64,000 nucleotides of DNA, taken from Sophora flavescens (lineage: Eukaryota > Streptophyta > Magnoliopsida > Fabales > Fabaceae). Shown here piece after piece: positions 34,961 to 47,255 of the stretch. The stretch lies in the NCBI GenBank assembly GCA_030762895.1, contig CM061070.1, forward strand, positions 32,267,652-32,331,651, read 5' to 3'. The notes under the pieces were generated by a model. That model was given only the letters and a program-made list of their open reading frames with translations, ran no database searches and was not told where the DNA came from. Every line of letters begins with the position of its first letter. Positions within the stretch are counted from its first letter, which is position 1. A program made the translations under genes and the position numbers.

Positions 34961-35102
34961 CAATGTAAAAACAATAAGTAATCGACATCTAACAGTCTAA
35001 TCTAAGCAAATATTTAAAATACAACAATATTTGTCAAGTCTTACATTTAATTGCAAAAGAAAATATTTAAAATACAATAAAAATAACTTAACAGTAAAAT
35101 TC

Positions 35103-38100
35103 CTATTCATACTCAGTATCGTCATCTGATTGTAAGGCCGACTCTTCTTCTTCTTGAATTGAGTCATCACTTTGGATTTCTTCCTCTGATGATGCATGCA
35201 TCGATGACTGATTACCAATGACCACTTCTTCCCCTTCATTTACAGATCCCAACATGCCAGTAATATGCTCGACCTCAATTACATCATTGACATGTGACGA
35301 TTCATCCACCTGGAAGGGCATCTCATCCTCTGCATCATTGATTTCTATGCGACCCCTATGCTTGGTAGTGATAGCAACACACCAACCTCGTTTGTCCGTT
35401 CGCATTGCTGGATACGGGACATAATAAACTTGTTTTGCATTTTGAGCAATTATAAACGGATCAAACTGTTGATATCTTTTATCCATGCGAATATCCACAG
35501 TTCAATACTTGGGATCCACCTTTGTGCTTGTCCTTGATGGATCAAACCAGTTACAATAAAATAAGACTACTTTTTTAGGATAAGTAGTAGTATTGTATTG
35601 TAAGTATTATATTTGTTTTATGACCCCATAAAAATCACCAGTATCTTCACCCTGTACGACAACCCCGCTATTAATAGTCTTTTTGCCCATGTTCCATTCA
35701 TCTGTGTGGAATTTGTACCCATTAACAAAGTATGTATGCCATGATCTAACACAGATATAGGGCTCGTACCCTAAATCTCTCAAGTGTTGATTAGTCACGC
35801 TTAATGGTTGCTGATACACCTACGAATAAGTAAGTCATATTAAATAATTACTTTTTCAAGAGGAAAAATTAAGCTTAATATATAGTTTTCTAAGTTATAT
35901 GACACTTACTTGTTGGTTGAACCATTCAGGAAAATCTGCATGTGTACGAGCAGAAGCATCTTGTTCACTTAATTGATTAATTTGCAGGAATACACTGACA
36001 AATAAAATTAGTACTATATGTTAAAGGAGAAATTATAATAACATGTGATACATTATTTCAAAAATAGGTCGTTAAAACTTACTCATGGTATGGTTTCACC
36101 TTTGTGCAATTTATCAAGACATGAACATGGGCCGATGCATACTCCTCATCACTTAACCGGTAAGTAAGCTTCTTGCCAGCATGACGACCAGGAAGGTTAA
36201 ATACGGATAGCATAAAAGGATACCCTGCATTATCAGCATCTACCTCGTTCCTAACATGTCTTGGTGCCAACATAAAGTTGTTGAAATGGTGGGAACATAA
36301 ATGGGTTGTCTCACGGTGTAAGTAAGACGCACAGATTGATCATTCCACCCTAGCCTTGTTTTTAATTGATCGTTTAGAGTCTCCCATGAATCTAAGTATT
36401 AATAAACATTAGTGACAAGGCATTATTCAAGGGGCGCTAATTATTTAAATGTCAAAATATAATAAAATTACCTTGCAAACGGATACATCCACCTATATTG
36501 TACTGGTCCACCAAGCCTCACTTCATATGCAAGATGGACAGGGAGATGTTCCATTGAGTCAAAAAAATCTTGGGGGAAATACCCTCTCCATATTGCACAG
36601 AATTATTGGAATGTTTTCTTCCATCTTCGTCAGACCATCTGCTCTTAAAGTTGCTGAGCATGGATCATTAAAGAAATGAATGATTTCTGTAAGCGGGTTC
36701 GAATCATGAGGGGGCAGCGAGTCGAAAGCAATAGGAAGAAAACACTCCATGAATACATGACAATCATGGCCTCCACATTCTAACATCAGTACATCGTGCC
36801 AAATTAGAGGAATAACCATCAGGGGTCCTAAGGTCTTTCAACCACCGACAAATTGACTTCGCTTCATCGGCGGTTAGAGTATAACAAGCTTTTGGTTTGA
36901 CTATTTTTCCATTAGGCTATGGCTTTAGCTCCAAATCCTTTCGTCTATAGTACAAAGCTATGTCCATCCTTGCCTTCTCATTGTCCTTAGTCTTGCTAGA
37001 CACATTCATAACCGTGTTAAAAATGTTGTCAAAGAAATTCTTCTCAATATGCATCATATCAAGGTTATGTCTTAACAGATTATCCTTCCAGTACGATAGT
37101 ACCCAAAAATACTTTGTTTTGTCCAGTTATGCCATTCCCCATACTCAGGTAATTTTGACACACCTGCTTCAGTGACTTTAGGAAGATCCCTAACCCGACC
37201 CCATATTTGTTCAGGAGCAACAAAGGCGGGGGACCTTCCTCTTCTATCCGATTCTTTATGAATGCTCAGATATTCCTTCGGAAGGGATGGTCATGATCTA
37301 AGAACTGACGATGAGAATCAAACCAGGAACTTTTGCCACCATATCTTAGGGTAAAAACCTTTCCATGTTCCGTGCAATACGGGCACTCCAATTTACTGTG
37401 GGTCCCCCAACCAGAGAGCATGTCATATGATGGAAAATCATTGATAGTCCACATTAGTGACGCCCTCATCATAAAGTTTGGCTTCTTGGAGACTTCATAC
37501 GTCAACACACCATTCCACAACTTCTTTAGATCATCGATCAGAGGATGCAAATATACATCTATCCTAGCCTTTGGATTAGATGGTCCCGATATGAGACAAG
37601 TCAGAAACATATAGGGTTTTGACATGCACATCTCGGGAGGAAGATTGTATGGTGTAACAATCACTAGCCAACATGAATATGGGGAGACTGAAGCCTGAAT
37701 GTACGGGGCAAAACCATCTGAGCACAGCCCAAGTCGTACATTGCGAGGATCTGCTAAAAGTACCCGATCGAAATGCTTCCAGGCTTCACCATCAGAAGGT
37801 GGTGTATAATGCCCGTAGTTCCTCTATTTTCATAATGCCACCTCATCTGTCCCGCAGTTTGTGTTGATTCAAACAGTCTCTGCAACCTTGGAGTTATTGG
37901 CAAATAAAACATTGCCTTCACCGGAACTGGTTTGTTCTTACTACGGTCACTACTTTGAACGCGGTACCTGGGTGTTTGACAAAATTTACATTCTTCCAGT
38001 GTGCTGTTGTTTGTGGTCGAATCGCTATCATAATATAGCATGCACCCGTTCGGACAACAATCAATCCTCTTAGCCCTCAACCCCAGTTTCAACACCAACC

Positions 38101-38683
38101 GCTTCGCTTCATAATAACTTTTTGGTAACAACGCTTTGAAGGGTGTCACATCTTGAAGCATTTTATAAAAAAACTCCAAACACTGCTCGAGGACATTCCA
38201 ATTGGACTTGCAAGCTAGAAGCCTAACATAAATTGATAATTTTGAATCTGACGCCCCTTCAAACAATGACTTATTTGTCTCTAACAATAGATTGTAGAAT
38301 CTCTGCACCGATTCATTAGGAGACTCTTCCATGTCCCTCAAAATTCTGATGTTGCCTAAGACAATCATCCACCATCATATGCATTGACTGGAGTTGTTCG
38401 ACATAGTCGTCGTGTAAGCCACTGCCTGATGCATCCATGTCAAGATCGTCACCACCGACTTCATTTAGATCAATATCCAGCAACTCCTCGCCATGATCAG
38501 TCTATATCCAATAATTAAGCTTGAACTCACGTCGATACAAGTGTAACCAAGGTTTACAAAACTGGACCGGTCATTGAACCGGTGAAGGCACCAATTCAAG
38601 GTTTAATGGTCTGACCGTGGTTGAACAGATAATAATTAAATAATATATTTTTAAATTTTTAATATAATATATTAAGTATTTAA

Positions 38684-38716
<33 letters not shown>

Positions 38717-39680
38717 AAGTAATACTAACATAAGTCTTAATTCTTATATATTTTTAATAAATTTATAAGAATAATTCTAGTATTTTTTTCCCAAAACTGT
38801 AACAAAATAAATAATTTCAAGGTCCATTAGCCAAAGTTCCTTTATATGATTTTTTTATCCAACCATTAGCTAAAAGATAAAATAAATAAATAAAACTATA
38901 CTGGGAGCCCATTCCAAATTAAAGAAGAACTAAAAAAATTGAATATGATGAGCCTAAGCCCATTTATGCAGTAACAAAATAAAGAACCTAGCCTTTTCCT
39001 TCAATATATCAGTCCTTCTCCTCCCTGTAACCATTAGAGTCACCCCCTACCCCATCCATGAGTGCTCCTTTCTGCAACTGGCCATCCTCCCGCCGCAGAT
39101 CTCTGTCCATCACCCGCCGCCCTCCGCCCTCTGCCTTCGTTTTCTGTATGTGACTCACTGTGTCCATCTATGCGATTCTTCCTCCCCCGCCTCTGTAAAT
39201 TTGTCCCCTCCGAAGTCGTTCTCCGCCGTCTATGTACCGTTGGAGCTGGAAAGCAGTTCGAGGTCATCGGAATCACGAAGAACAACACGGACCTCGGAAA
39301 CCCGGCGAACCTCCGGTTTGGTCCGATTTCACCGGTTTTGAACCGGTTCTGCGGTTTTGGTACCGGTTCAACTCGGGGATGGTTTTGCCTTCCAATCGAA
39401 CCACTCTAGGTCCCGGGTCCTGGTTAAACCGGTCGAACCGGCCGGTCCAGTCCGGTTTTGTAAACCTTGGGTGTAACTTCATGTCATCATCACTCAAAAC
39501 CGTCATACAATTGCACTTTGTGCAGGGACATCTAATCCCCCCATTTTCGGCATATTCACAATGTTGCTTGGCTTTCGATATAAATTCCTCAACTCCATCT
39601 ACAAATGATTGTTTCAGAAGTTGTCTCCCAGACTCATTCCTATCATACACCCAACTGCGGCTCAAGGGATAATATTCCAT
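35103..39680 (-). pseudogene. TNP2-like CACTA transposase, broken
   Basis: Minus strand, N to C: transposase-associated domain (39680-39478: GIRCPCTKCNC, DDDMKLH) continuing at 38539 with LYRREFKLNYW and TDHGEELLDIDLNEVGGDD; TNP2 domain 38368-37270 (CFEFF-like region, LKLGLRAKRIDCCPNGCMLY, GQMRWHYENR, WGTHSKLECPYCTEHGK); middle part with GHDCHVFMECFLPIAF (about 36765-36718); C-terminal DUF4216-like region 35819-35330 (VLFYCNWFDPSRTSTKVDPKY lies about 35558-35500, Met-containing RMDKRYQQFDPF after it). Frameshifts near 37820 and 38390 and many stops in 36820-37200 show it is dead. A hAT-like element interrupts it at 38548. TNP2 is the catalytic transposase of CACTA elements. Confidence 0.85.
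38548..39469. mobile_element. hAT-like non-autonomous element, 922 bp, inside TNP2
   Basis: Ends CAAGGTTTACAAAACTGGAC and (reverse complement) CAAGGTTTACAAAACCGGAC; flanks AGTGTAAC (38540-38547) and GGTGTAAC (39470-39477), an 8-bp duplication with one mismatch, fitting the hAT superfamily. Subterminal ACCGGTT/AACCGG repeats at both ends. The middle (39030-39250) is GC-rich and gene-like but unrecognised. Removing the element rejoins the transposase-associated domain. Confidence 0.8.
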
Positions 39681-42229
39681 CCTTCTGCATTTTCAGATAA
39701 ATTGACGTATTTTTAAACATGATACTATGACCCGGAATCGCTCCCTTTCCTTAAAAGGTGTGGCCCTATCCCATTCGAGGAAAAACTTTTTCACCACTGT
39801 ATTATACTAGTTACTCATTACTTCTTATGTGTTATAGCTGACGAAATTTCGGCAGCATTTCCCATTGGTCTCTAAGTACACGACTTGATCTCGGTAAGAT
39901 ACCACAATTAAGTATGGACCCGAAGAACAAAAGGAAATGCTTCGATCCGAAATTTCATCAAATATTTAACAAATGAAAATCAACGAGTAATTAGTATATC
40001 AGTGGACAAAAAGTTTCTTCCCAAACTGTCCCAATTGGACAATTCAAAATTCAATAAAATGAGTGATACCATGTCCACGAGTACACATGCTTAATGATAT
40101 TGAATCTTGAACGGGAAACTAAGGTTTTTCGCGATTACGTATTAATTATATAAACTCTAAGATAAAATAAAACTTTAAGTAAACAAGACTGAAAAATTGA
40201 CAAATAAGCACATAAGCAACTATTATAAAAACATGTTATACAGTAGTGTTATTAAATTTTAAAATTTTATTGATTATTAAATTATTGTTTATAATAATGT
40301 CTCAAGTCTTATGAAACTTAACAAATGGCATAACTTGTAAGCAAAATTCGTATTACAAGGCTTATGGTCTTGTAAATTTAAATTTTAAATTTTTTTACTA
40401 CTAATAATTAATTAATTGTTTACTTATTAATTAATTTTAATTATTTAAATAATTTATTTAACTAGTGAGATATTAGTATTACTTCTCATAAGTCTTTCCT
40501 AAGCTTGATTTTAAATTATTGATTTATTCCGTTTCCATTCGCACTTCAGCAAAGTACTACGAGATCCACGAGATATTATCACATCAAATGTATCGCCATT
40601 GTGAGCGTCTGTTGCTCCATTCTTCCTTTGTCGCTTCCTCTCATCTCTAAGACTCAACTTATTCCTTAATTCATTATTCTACTATCTCAATATTTTAATT
40701 CTATTTATTAGAATTTAATTGGATCATTTTATTTTTTATATACAAAAAATAACCTACAACATACAAGAATCAAATCCAGTTATCAACAAAAATCATACCA
40801 TTAAGTACACAACAATCATAACACAGCTAACAACTTTATATAATTTCAGTTTAAATTATACACTTTCCAAAATAAATAAATAAAACTCAAAAAACCTGGG
40901 TGGCGGTGGCTCCTAGTGGCGTGGCTCCTCTAAAATGATGAATCTCGCACTAGTGACTACAAAAAAAAAGTACAATATTATGGTCATAACACAACAGTAC
41001 CAAAAAACACACCAAAATAGACTCCCCAAATATCATCAACAAACCAAAAAACAAACAAAAATAAAAATCTATTATTAGTTTTTGATATTGGCAAATAAAA
41101 GGAAGGATATCATTAACTTATAGAAAAAGACAAACAAAACAGATTAGAAGCCTAGTAACATACCAATATTATCATATCCCTTAATTAATAATAACAAAAA
41201 GACAAAACAAAATTAAAAAACAAAACAGCCATGAACCAATTTTTATTTTATCATCGCAAAGAGTGTTCCTGAGCTAGGTTCATCTGCATTATATGTTGAT
41301 TAAATTAGTTGCTGGCTGCTAAATAAAAATTTCCAAAGAAGTAATAAAGCATATACAAATCGATACCTAGAATTGAAACAATGGCATGACGAGCTACAAC
41401 CTGCTCAGCCTCTTTTTTATATCTAAAAACATCACTATGACCTGAACAGTGTTGTAAGTAGGTCATACTACATTCAGCTTAGTACCATATTCATTCAAGA
41501 GAGACTTGGAAAACAAAGTATTCTGGAAGATGACCACAAGGAGCAATAATTAATATAAGGATTATGTAATGAAATATATTATTGAATGAGAATATGTGAC
41601 AAAGAAAATATGAATCAGCTTCATTAACAATGATGTTATTTCAGCAGCAAATTGTTTTTAATCCAATAAGCTAGCAATAAGTTAATGATCACTACGCATA
41701 GATAAGAACACAACTATCTCAGGCTATACCGATGTACTTTCAAACCTTTAACAAAGCAAAATATAAAAGAAGTTTTTTCCATAAGCAACATATTCAGTTT
41801 TCATAATGATACTTCTTTTGGATAAAATTTGTCATCATTCAACTGCTTGTGTGAAAAATCAAACAGCTAAAAATAAGTTAGACAAGAAATATATTTGTTT
41901 CCACATTAATCAGTAACTTCAAAATTGTTGCAAACAAGAGAACACCTAAATCAATCCAAGTATGGTAATGGAAGTTAACAATGGGTCAGAACCATGCATA
42001 CCTGTCAGGGGTGGTGGCACGCGGTGGACGGTGGCGGCGGCACGCGGTGGTTCTGGACAGAGACGCTGTGGCACACGGAACAGAGAGATAGGGGGAAGAG
42101 AGAGAGAGACCAGCAACGCTGGTGGTGGGGGCGGCAGTTCGCGCAGCTGAGAGGAGAGAGGAGAGAGAAGAGAAAAAGGAAAGTGATGGGGAAGAGTTTT
42201 CGGTGTTAATTATTAAATATTTCCAGGAT
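39681..42229. other. Upstream part of CACTA-2, no recognised gene
   Basis: Region between the TNP2-like gene and the element's right end; presumably promoter and untranslated exons, maybe with further old insertions. 42000-42180 is G-rich (GGTGG runs, GAGAGA tract) and opens short spurious frames. No transposon ends were recognised inside it. Confidence 0.5.
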
Positions 42230-42588
42230 TACAGATGGCTTTTCCATCGGTAATTCAAAAAAATGATTATCGACGGAAAGAGCCATCGGTAACTTTAACA
42301 AGATCACCGACGGCTAGGTTGTCGGTAAGTGTTGTCCCATATATCGACGGAAAAGTCCGTCGGTAAACTCTGGCACCAATTATTTTTTATTCCCATCAGC
42401 TTTTTCGATGGACGTACCGACGGATATGCTGTTGGTAATGTTACCGACGGCCATTTCCATCGGAAATTGATGAAACTGTTGATCTTCACGTGTACCGATG
42501 GAAATATTTGTCGGTAATCTCTTAATTAACGATGGAAAACATGTCCGTCGGTAAATGTTCGTCGGTAAATCGCCTCTTTCTGGTAGTG
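42230..42588. repeat. Right subterminal repeats of CACTA-2
   Basis: Repeated CCGACGGA/CATCGGTAA/GTCGGTAA words in both orientations, matching the left end, terminating in GGTAGTG. Confidence 0.85.
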
Positions 42589-42750
42589 ATGCCAACTTGG
42601 GAATCTCCGTTAATGTTTGGACAGAAGTTGGACAGAGGGACGGTTTTTGCAAACTTTCAATTAATGGAAGACCATTTTCGCCAAAAAAAAAATTGAGGGA
42701 CTATTTTTGCCAAATTGCAAAACTAGAGGGACTAAAAATGTATTTTAGCC
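42589..42750 (-). repeat. Right TIR of the Mutator-like element, outer part
   Basis: The reverse complement matches 11451-11614 (for example CCATTAATTGAAAGTTTGCA in both). Ends with TTTTAGCC at 42750. Confidence 0.8.
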
Positions 42751-42918
42751 AAAAATGGATAATAACATGATTGGAGAACAACATATATGTAATAACATAT
42801 ATAAGAAATTTATAGATGCTTGAAAACATGATAAGAAACTTATTGTAAAAAGAAGAGAACATAAATATAAAATTCATCTAGCATAGTTTACATTTTATTT
42901 CATTTTTTTAATTTAATA

Positions 42919-42996
<78 letters not shown>

Positions 42997-45295
42997 CGGT
43001 TTAAATTTTGTGGGGAATTATCTACCCGTACTCATTAATTAGATAAACACCCCACCCACCGTGGATAAAATTTGAGGTGAGTCCAATACCCAATGCCATC
43101 CCTGTCGTCCATACTCCCTCCTTACACATGTTATGGTCTTACACATAAGGAATGTTCGTTTATCCCTTTGCCAGAATTGGCAAGTCCATTTCATTGACAT
43201 GTTATAAGGTGTTACATAATTGACAATTATTAATGAAGAAAATTGTAGCTTCAATTTTTTTCTTCATATGCAAAAGAAATATTATTAAAATAAGCACACG
43301 GGTACCCCAACCAGCTAACCCATAAACTTTACACAATTGTAAGAATCCTTATAAAACATTGACTTAAAACAACACATTAGGCTATAAGATCAACCTAAAT
43401 ATGCAAAAGCAACCAACATTAATTGTGTAGTTTGAATTTTTATAAAATATAAACACTGCTTATTTGTTTTGTGATACGATATTGAGTCTTTTTTTAGAGT
43501 TATGATATTTGTAAACCTAAAATCAATATCCAATACCATATATTTATAATTTTCTGCACATACATATTATCTGATTCTCTCTCTTAAAGTATTTCAAAAC
43601 TCAAATTAAAACACATACTCCCCCTACGGTGTGCATACGATGTCTAGGGGGAAGTGTTCAAAAATCATTTCTGCATGTTTTTTTAAATAGCATCTCCATG
43701 ATTTGAACTTGTGTCAGTTCTATAAGAGCATAATTCGCTTACTACTATATATAATGTTAATATAATATAATTTATATGTGTGTGTGTAAAGTGTTGTTTG
43801 TTTTAGACTTCCCACCATAAAATCGTGTTTCTAAATCACGTTAGCCAAATTAAGCTTCTCTCACATAGTTTTTGAAAAAAGTGTCTAGGATTGTATTTTT
43901 TTTTACTTTTGTGGTGAAATTTAAAAAAAAATAAAAATAAATCAAACAAGCTCAAACACTTCCTAAAGATCTATATAATGAACTTTTTATTAGTAGTTAT
44001 CAACTAGTAATATGCTCTGTGTAAGTTAAGTATATTTTAGACTTATAAAAATTCGTCTCGTTTTAATTTCTTTTTTATTATGATATTTCTAAAATCTTTT
44101 TTTTATAAGCCAAAGTGTATTAATATGAAGTACAAGAGATACTCGAACTCATATACAAAAAGTAAAAAACCAAAAAAGAAAGATAACTTGTAATTTACAT
44201 ACTGACCAAAACAGCGACACAGTATGAACATTACACTAATCAAACCAAAACTAAGACCCCAAAAACAAACTAGTAGCTAATCAACTGCCCTCAAAACCAT
44301 ACATAGTAAGAAACCAAAGCACCTACTACTATTGATATAATCAACCCAGAAAGGATAATTGACCCAAATGATTCTAGTAGTTAAGACAAATGAGAAAATC
44401 ACAATAATTATGTTGGTGATGGCTTAATATCCAATTTACCCAGATAATAAGGTATGGTTTCTAAACTAGCCATAACTTGTCTTTAGTGTTCATTCTCCAC
44501 ATAATCCACTACCCAACAGATAGATTGGTGCTGTCAACAGTATGATTATACGTACTAGTAAGCATTCCTTTGCCGGGCATGTCGCTTACCAACCATGCAG
44601 AAACCACTAGTGCATAAAAGGAATGGTAAGGCTTGACCAGTACACATAGGTGACTATTAAAAGTAGGACCAACCATGGTTATGGTTCGAGTCTATACCAC
44701 AAGTGGTTCGATCAAGGGCTTGGTCATGTCTAAGCAGAGGGGTGCATATAGGGTCAAATACATTAACATCGGTTTTGTATTATTGTCTTAAATAAAACAC
44801 TAAATTATCTAGGCTAGAGACAGATTTGTCATTTCTAGATGTAAGCTAATGTTCCAATTGTCCCAAAAAATTAAGTTATTATAAGTGAAAAGGCGGAGGA
44901 GGACCATTGATACCAAGTGTCAAACTTTACTTACATCAAATTTTAATCTATTAATTTTAATTTAATTTAATGATTTAAGCTTACCATTTTTATTGAAGAG
45001 AAGTTAAGGAATTTAATTGATATGCACAATTAGTACGTATTATATTATCAACCAATCATAAATTGATACATTATATTTTTAGGCAAAAAGTTAATGCTCA
45101 AAGATACTACTTTAATCCATGTTACATTCTTACTTTTTTACTAAACCCAGTGTATCTCAATGCTGTGAACGAAGGATATGATACACTCTTAATAAAATGT
45201 AAACATTTGATTATATTTTAATATATTTATTCATCGATATTATTGTTTATTTCTCTTTTTACATACCTGCCCTAAACATCGATAGTGTCAATTCT

Positions 45296-45898
45296 TTGAA
45301 CCCGAACTCGTCACTGGACCCGAACGAACCCGATTATATGCGGGTTGATTTAAGATCAGGTCTAAATGGGATGTGACTGGGGTTGACCCGATATTAAATA
45401 GATTCTTTGTAAATTAAACTTATGCGAGTGGGAAAAATATATTATTTTTTCTATAAGCCAAAATATCAACAAAAGATGCTACCTAAAAACCACCAATGGA
45501 TCTCATGTCACCAAATAGATTCAAAATTTGATGTTACAAAATATCAACAAATAGATCCTTTTGATGGATGATTCCTTGATGCTAATGTTACCAAAGTCAC
45601 ACTGTTAAAAACATGATACTCTCATCAAACAGTATTATTTCAATGTTACAAAAGTCACAAAATATATCAAACGTGAAACATAAATTAGGGAGAGATAAAA
45701 GTAAGAGTAGTTTTTTTATTATATGAGATGGGTCGGGTAACCCTAAGGTCGACAACCCGAACCCGTCCCTGACCTGATATTGGGTCACTAAATGAAATGC
45801 GGGTTCGTCCCTTCTCTTCTGTGGGTTAGGGTTAGACCCGAGCCGAACACTATGGGTTGGGACGGGTTCTAGGGTCGGACCGGATTTTGCACACCTCT
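45296..45898. mobile_element. Probable hAT-type MITE rich in GGGTTCGG/CCCGAACC
   Basis: Inverted clusters of CCCGAAC (45296-45345) and GGGT(T/C)GGG (45725-45885), ending in GGATTTTGCACACCTC, a common hAT MITE terminus in plants. Exact left end and target duplication not fixed. Confidence 0.45.
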
Positions 45899-46912
45899 AA
45901 AGGCTACTTTGATTTTGTAAATTAGCATTGGTATTTGGTACCAAGTAATTTCGTAGGAAACTGTTTGTGAATTCAATTTGATCAATCAAGTTCTTTAAAA
46001 TCATACATCAGTAATATTAGTTTGAAATTATATCGTGCCTCAAGCAAAGGAAGATAAAAAGCCAGTCCTTTGTCATATTTCATCTCGTACTTACTATATT
46101 ACTGTTTGTGAATTGCCGAGACGTGTAGCATGATCTGTTCTCATTTATTGTTTCATAGAAATGATAACACGTCTATGCATTCATCCATACGGGCGCGCGA
46201 TACAACGAATATGAGATGACAAACAAAGTCATTGGATTAGGATTCACAAATGAAATATTCTTTCTTCTTTTCATTAATGAAAAAAAAAAGTAAAATATTA
46301 TTCCATTCCTATCATTCAATCTTTACAACTTTTCTTTGTTGATAAGAAGATATATTCAAGGAATTGATTATAAAAAAAAAGATATATTCAAGGAATTTAT
46401 AATGAGGATTGAGGAACGAAGTTTCCTGGACCCGTTCACGCTACTCATACGCATGCATGTGTATAAGAATGTTTACAACAATTTTTGAATAAAGCAAAAT
46501 ATATAAGCACAGTATATGTTTGCAACCCAAATATACGTACATATATACAGAGAACATTTCTTAGTCCAAAACCGATCGTCTCCCATTATTTTATAAGTTA
46601 TTTAAAGGATGAAAAATATTAAAACGATTGAGTAATACACAGTAGGCTAAGTGATTTAACTGACTTTCAAAACGTTTCCCCTATTCTTTTTTATTCTTTC
46701 GGTTAAGCTTAAAAATGTAGAACACAAACTCATTTTGTATGACCTTATTTTTTTAACAAATTGAAGTGCGGGAATAAAGCTCATTTAAAATGAGTTTAAA
46801 TCTAATGAAAGTAAGTAATGATATATTCATCCTTAATTAGATAAAATGCAACAAAATATTAACCCACTAAGAATAAATATATCATTAGTCACTCATTTTT
46901 TTGTTGGAACAT

Positions 46913-47227
46913 TTAGACTCGTTATAGGGTAGATCTCGTTATAGGGTAGATCTCGAGCTTAGAACATTTAGACTCGTTATAGGGTAGATCTCCACAAGTA
47001 TAGTTAAGGTTCTTCACATCTCCTCCAAGGAATTCTGCGGGATTCAAACCGTCATCTTTTCCACAAAGCCCATGCAACCAAACCAGCCACATTAGGTCTC
47101 GTTATAGGACTGATCTCCGCAAGTACATTTAAGGTTCTTCACATCTCCTCCAAGGAATTCTGCAGGATTCAAACCGTCATCTTTTCTACAAACTCAGCCC
47201 ATGCAACCAAACCAGCCACATTAGGTC
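46913..47227. repeat. Tandem duplication of about 126 bp with a short triplicated leader
   Basis: CTCGTTATAGGGTAGATCT occurs three times at 46918-46990; then units 46972-47096 and 47097-47227 share TTAAGGTTCTTCACATCTCC and CATGCAACCAAACCAGCCAC. Probably an old transposon fragment. Confidence 0.7.
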
Positions 47228-47255
47228 ATTATTTACTCACTTTAAAATGACCTAT

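Larger units (their letters stand above)
20437..42588 (-). mobile_element. CACTA (En/Spm) transposon 2, complete, 22 kb with nested insertions
   Basis: Left terminus CACTACAACAAAAGGG (20437); right terminus, reverse complemented, CACTACCAGAAAGAGG (ending 42588): 12 of 16 identical. Target duplication ATG at 20434-20436 and 42589-42591. Joining the flanks at one ATG reproduces the intact TIR at 11451-11718, which proves the boundaries. Without its three inserts it is about 9.5 kb. Genes are on the minus strand: TNP2-like then TNPA-like. Both are damaged. Confidence 0.92.
11451..42750. mobile_element. Mutator-like foldback element hosting the nested insertions
   Basis: Left end GGTTAAAATATAC (11451) and right end (reverse complement GGCTAAAATACAT, ending 42750) head inverted copies of one sequence of about 265 bp. 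Flanks are AAAAATGTA (11442-11450) and AAAAATGGA (42751-42759): a 9-bp target duplication with one mismatch, as expected for Mutator-like elements. Without CACTA-2 the element is about 9.1 kb, and without the viral segment about 1.2 kb. No MULE transposase is seen, so it is non-autonomous. Confidence 0.7.
42760..47255. other. AT-rich intergenic DNA with repeats
   Basis: Contains a (TA)n microsatellite at about 42926-42990; a hAT-MITE-like end CCCAATGCCATCCCTG (about 43090-43105); and no supported gene. Short ORFs are not conserved-looking. Specific repeats are listed separately. Confidence 0.55.

Noticed and set aside
39232..39672. 146-codon plus-strand frame
   Set aside because: Crosses the hAT-like element border and is antisense to the TNP2-like gene.
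41962..42209. Gly/Arg-rich frames
   Set aside because: Low-complexity product of a GGTGG/GAGA-rich non-coding stretch; frames overlap in two phases with no family match.
42926..42990. (TA)n run as a functional signal
   Set aside because: Ordinary plant microsatellite; similar runs occur at 2429 and 32197.
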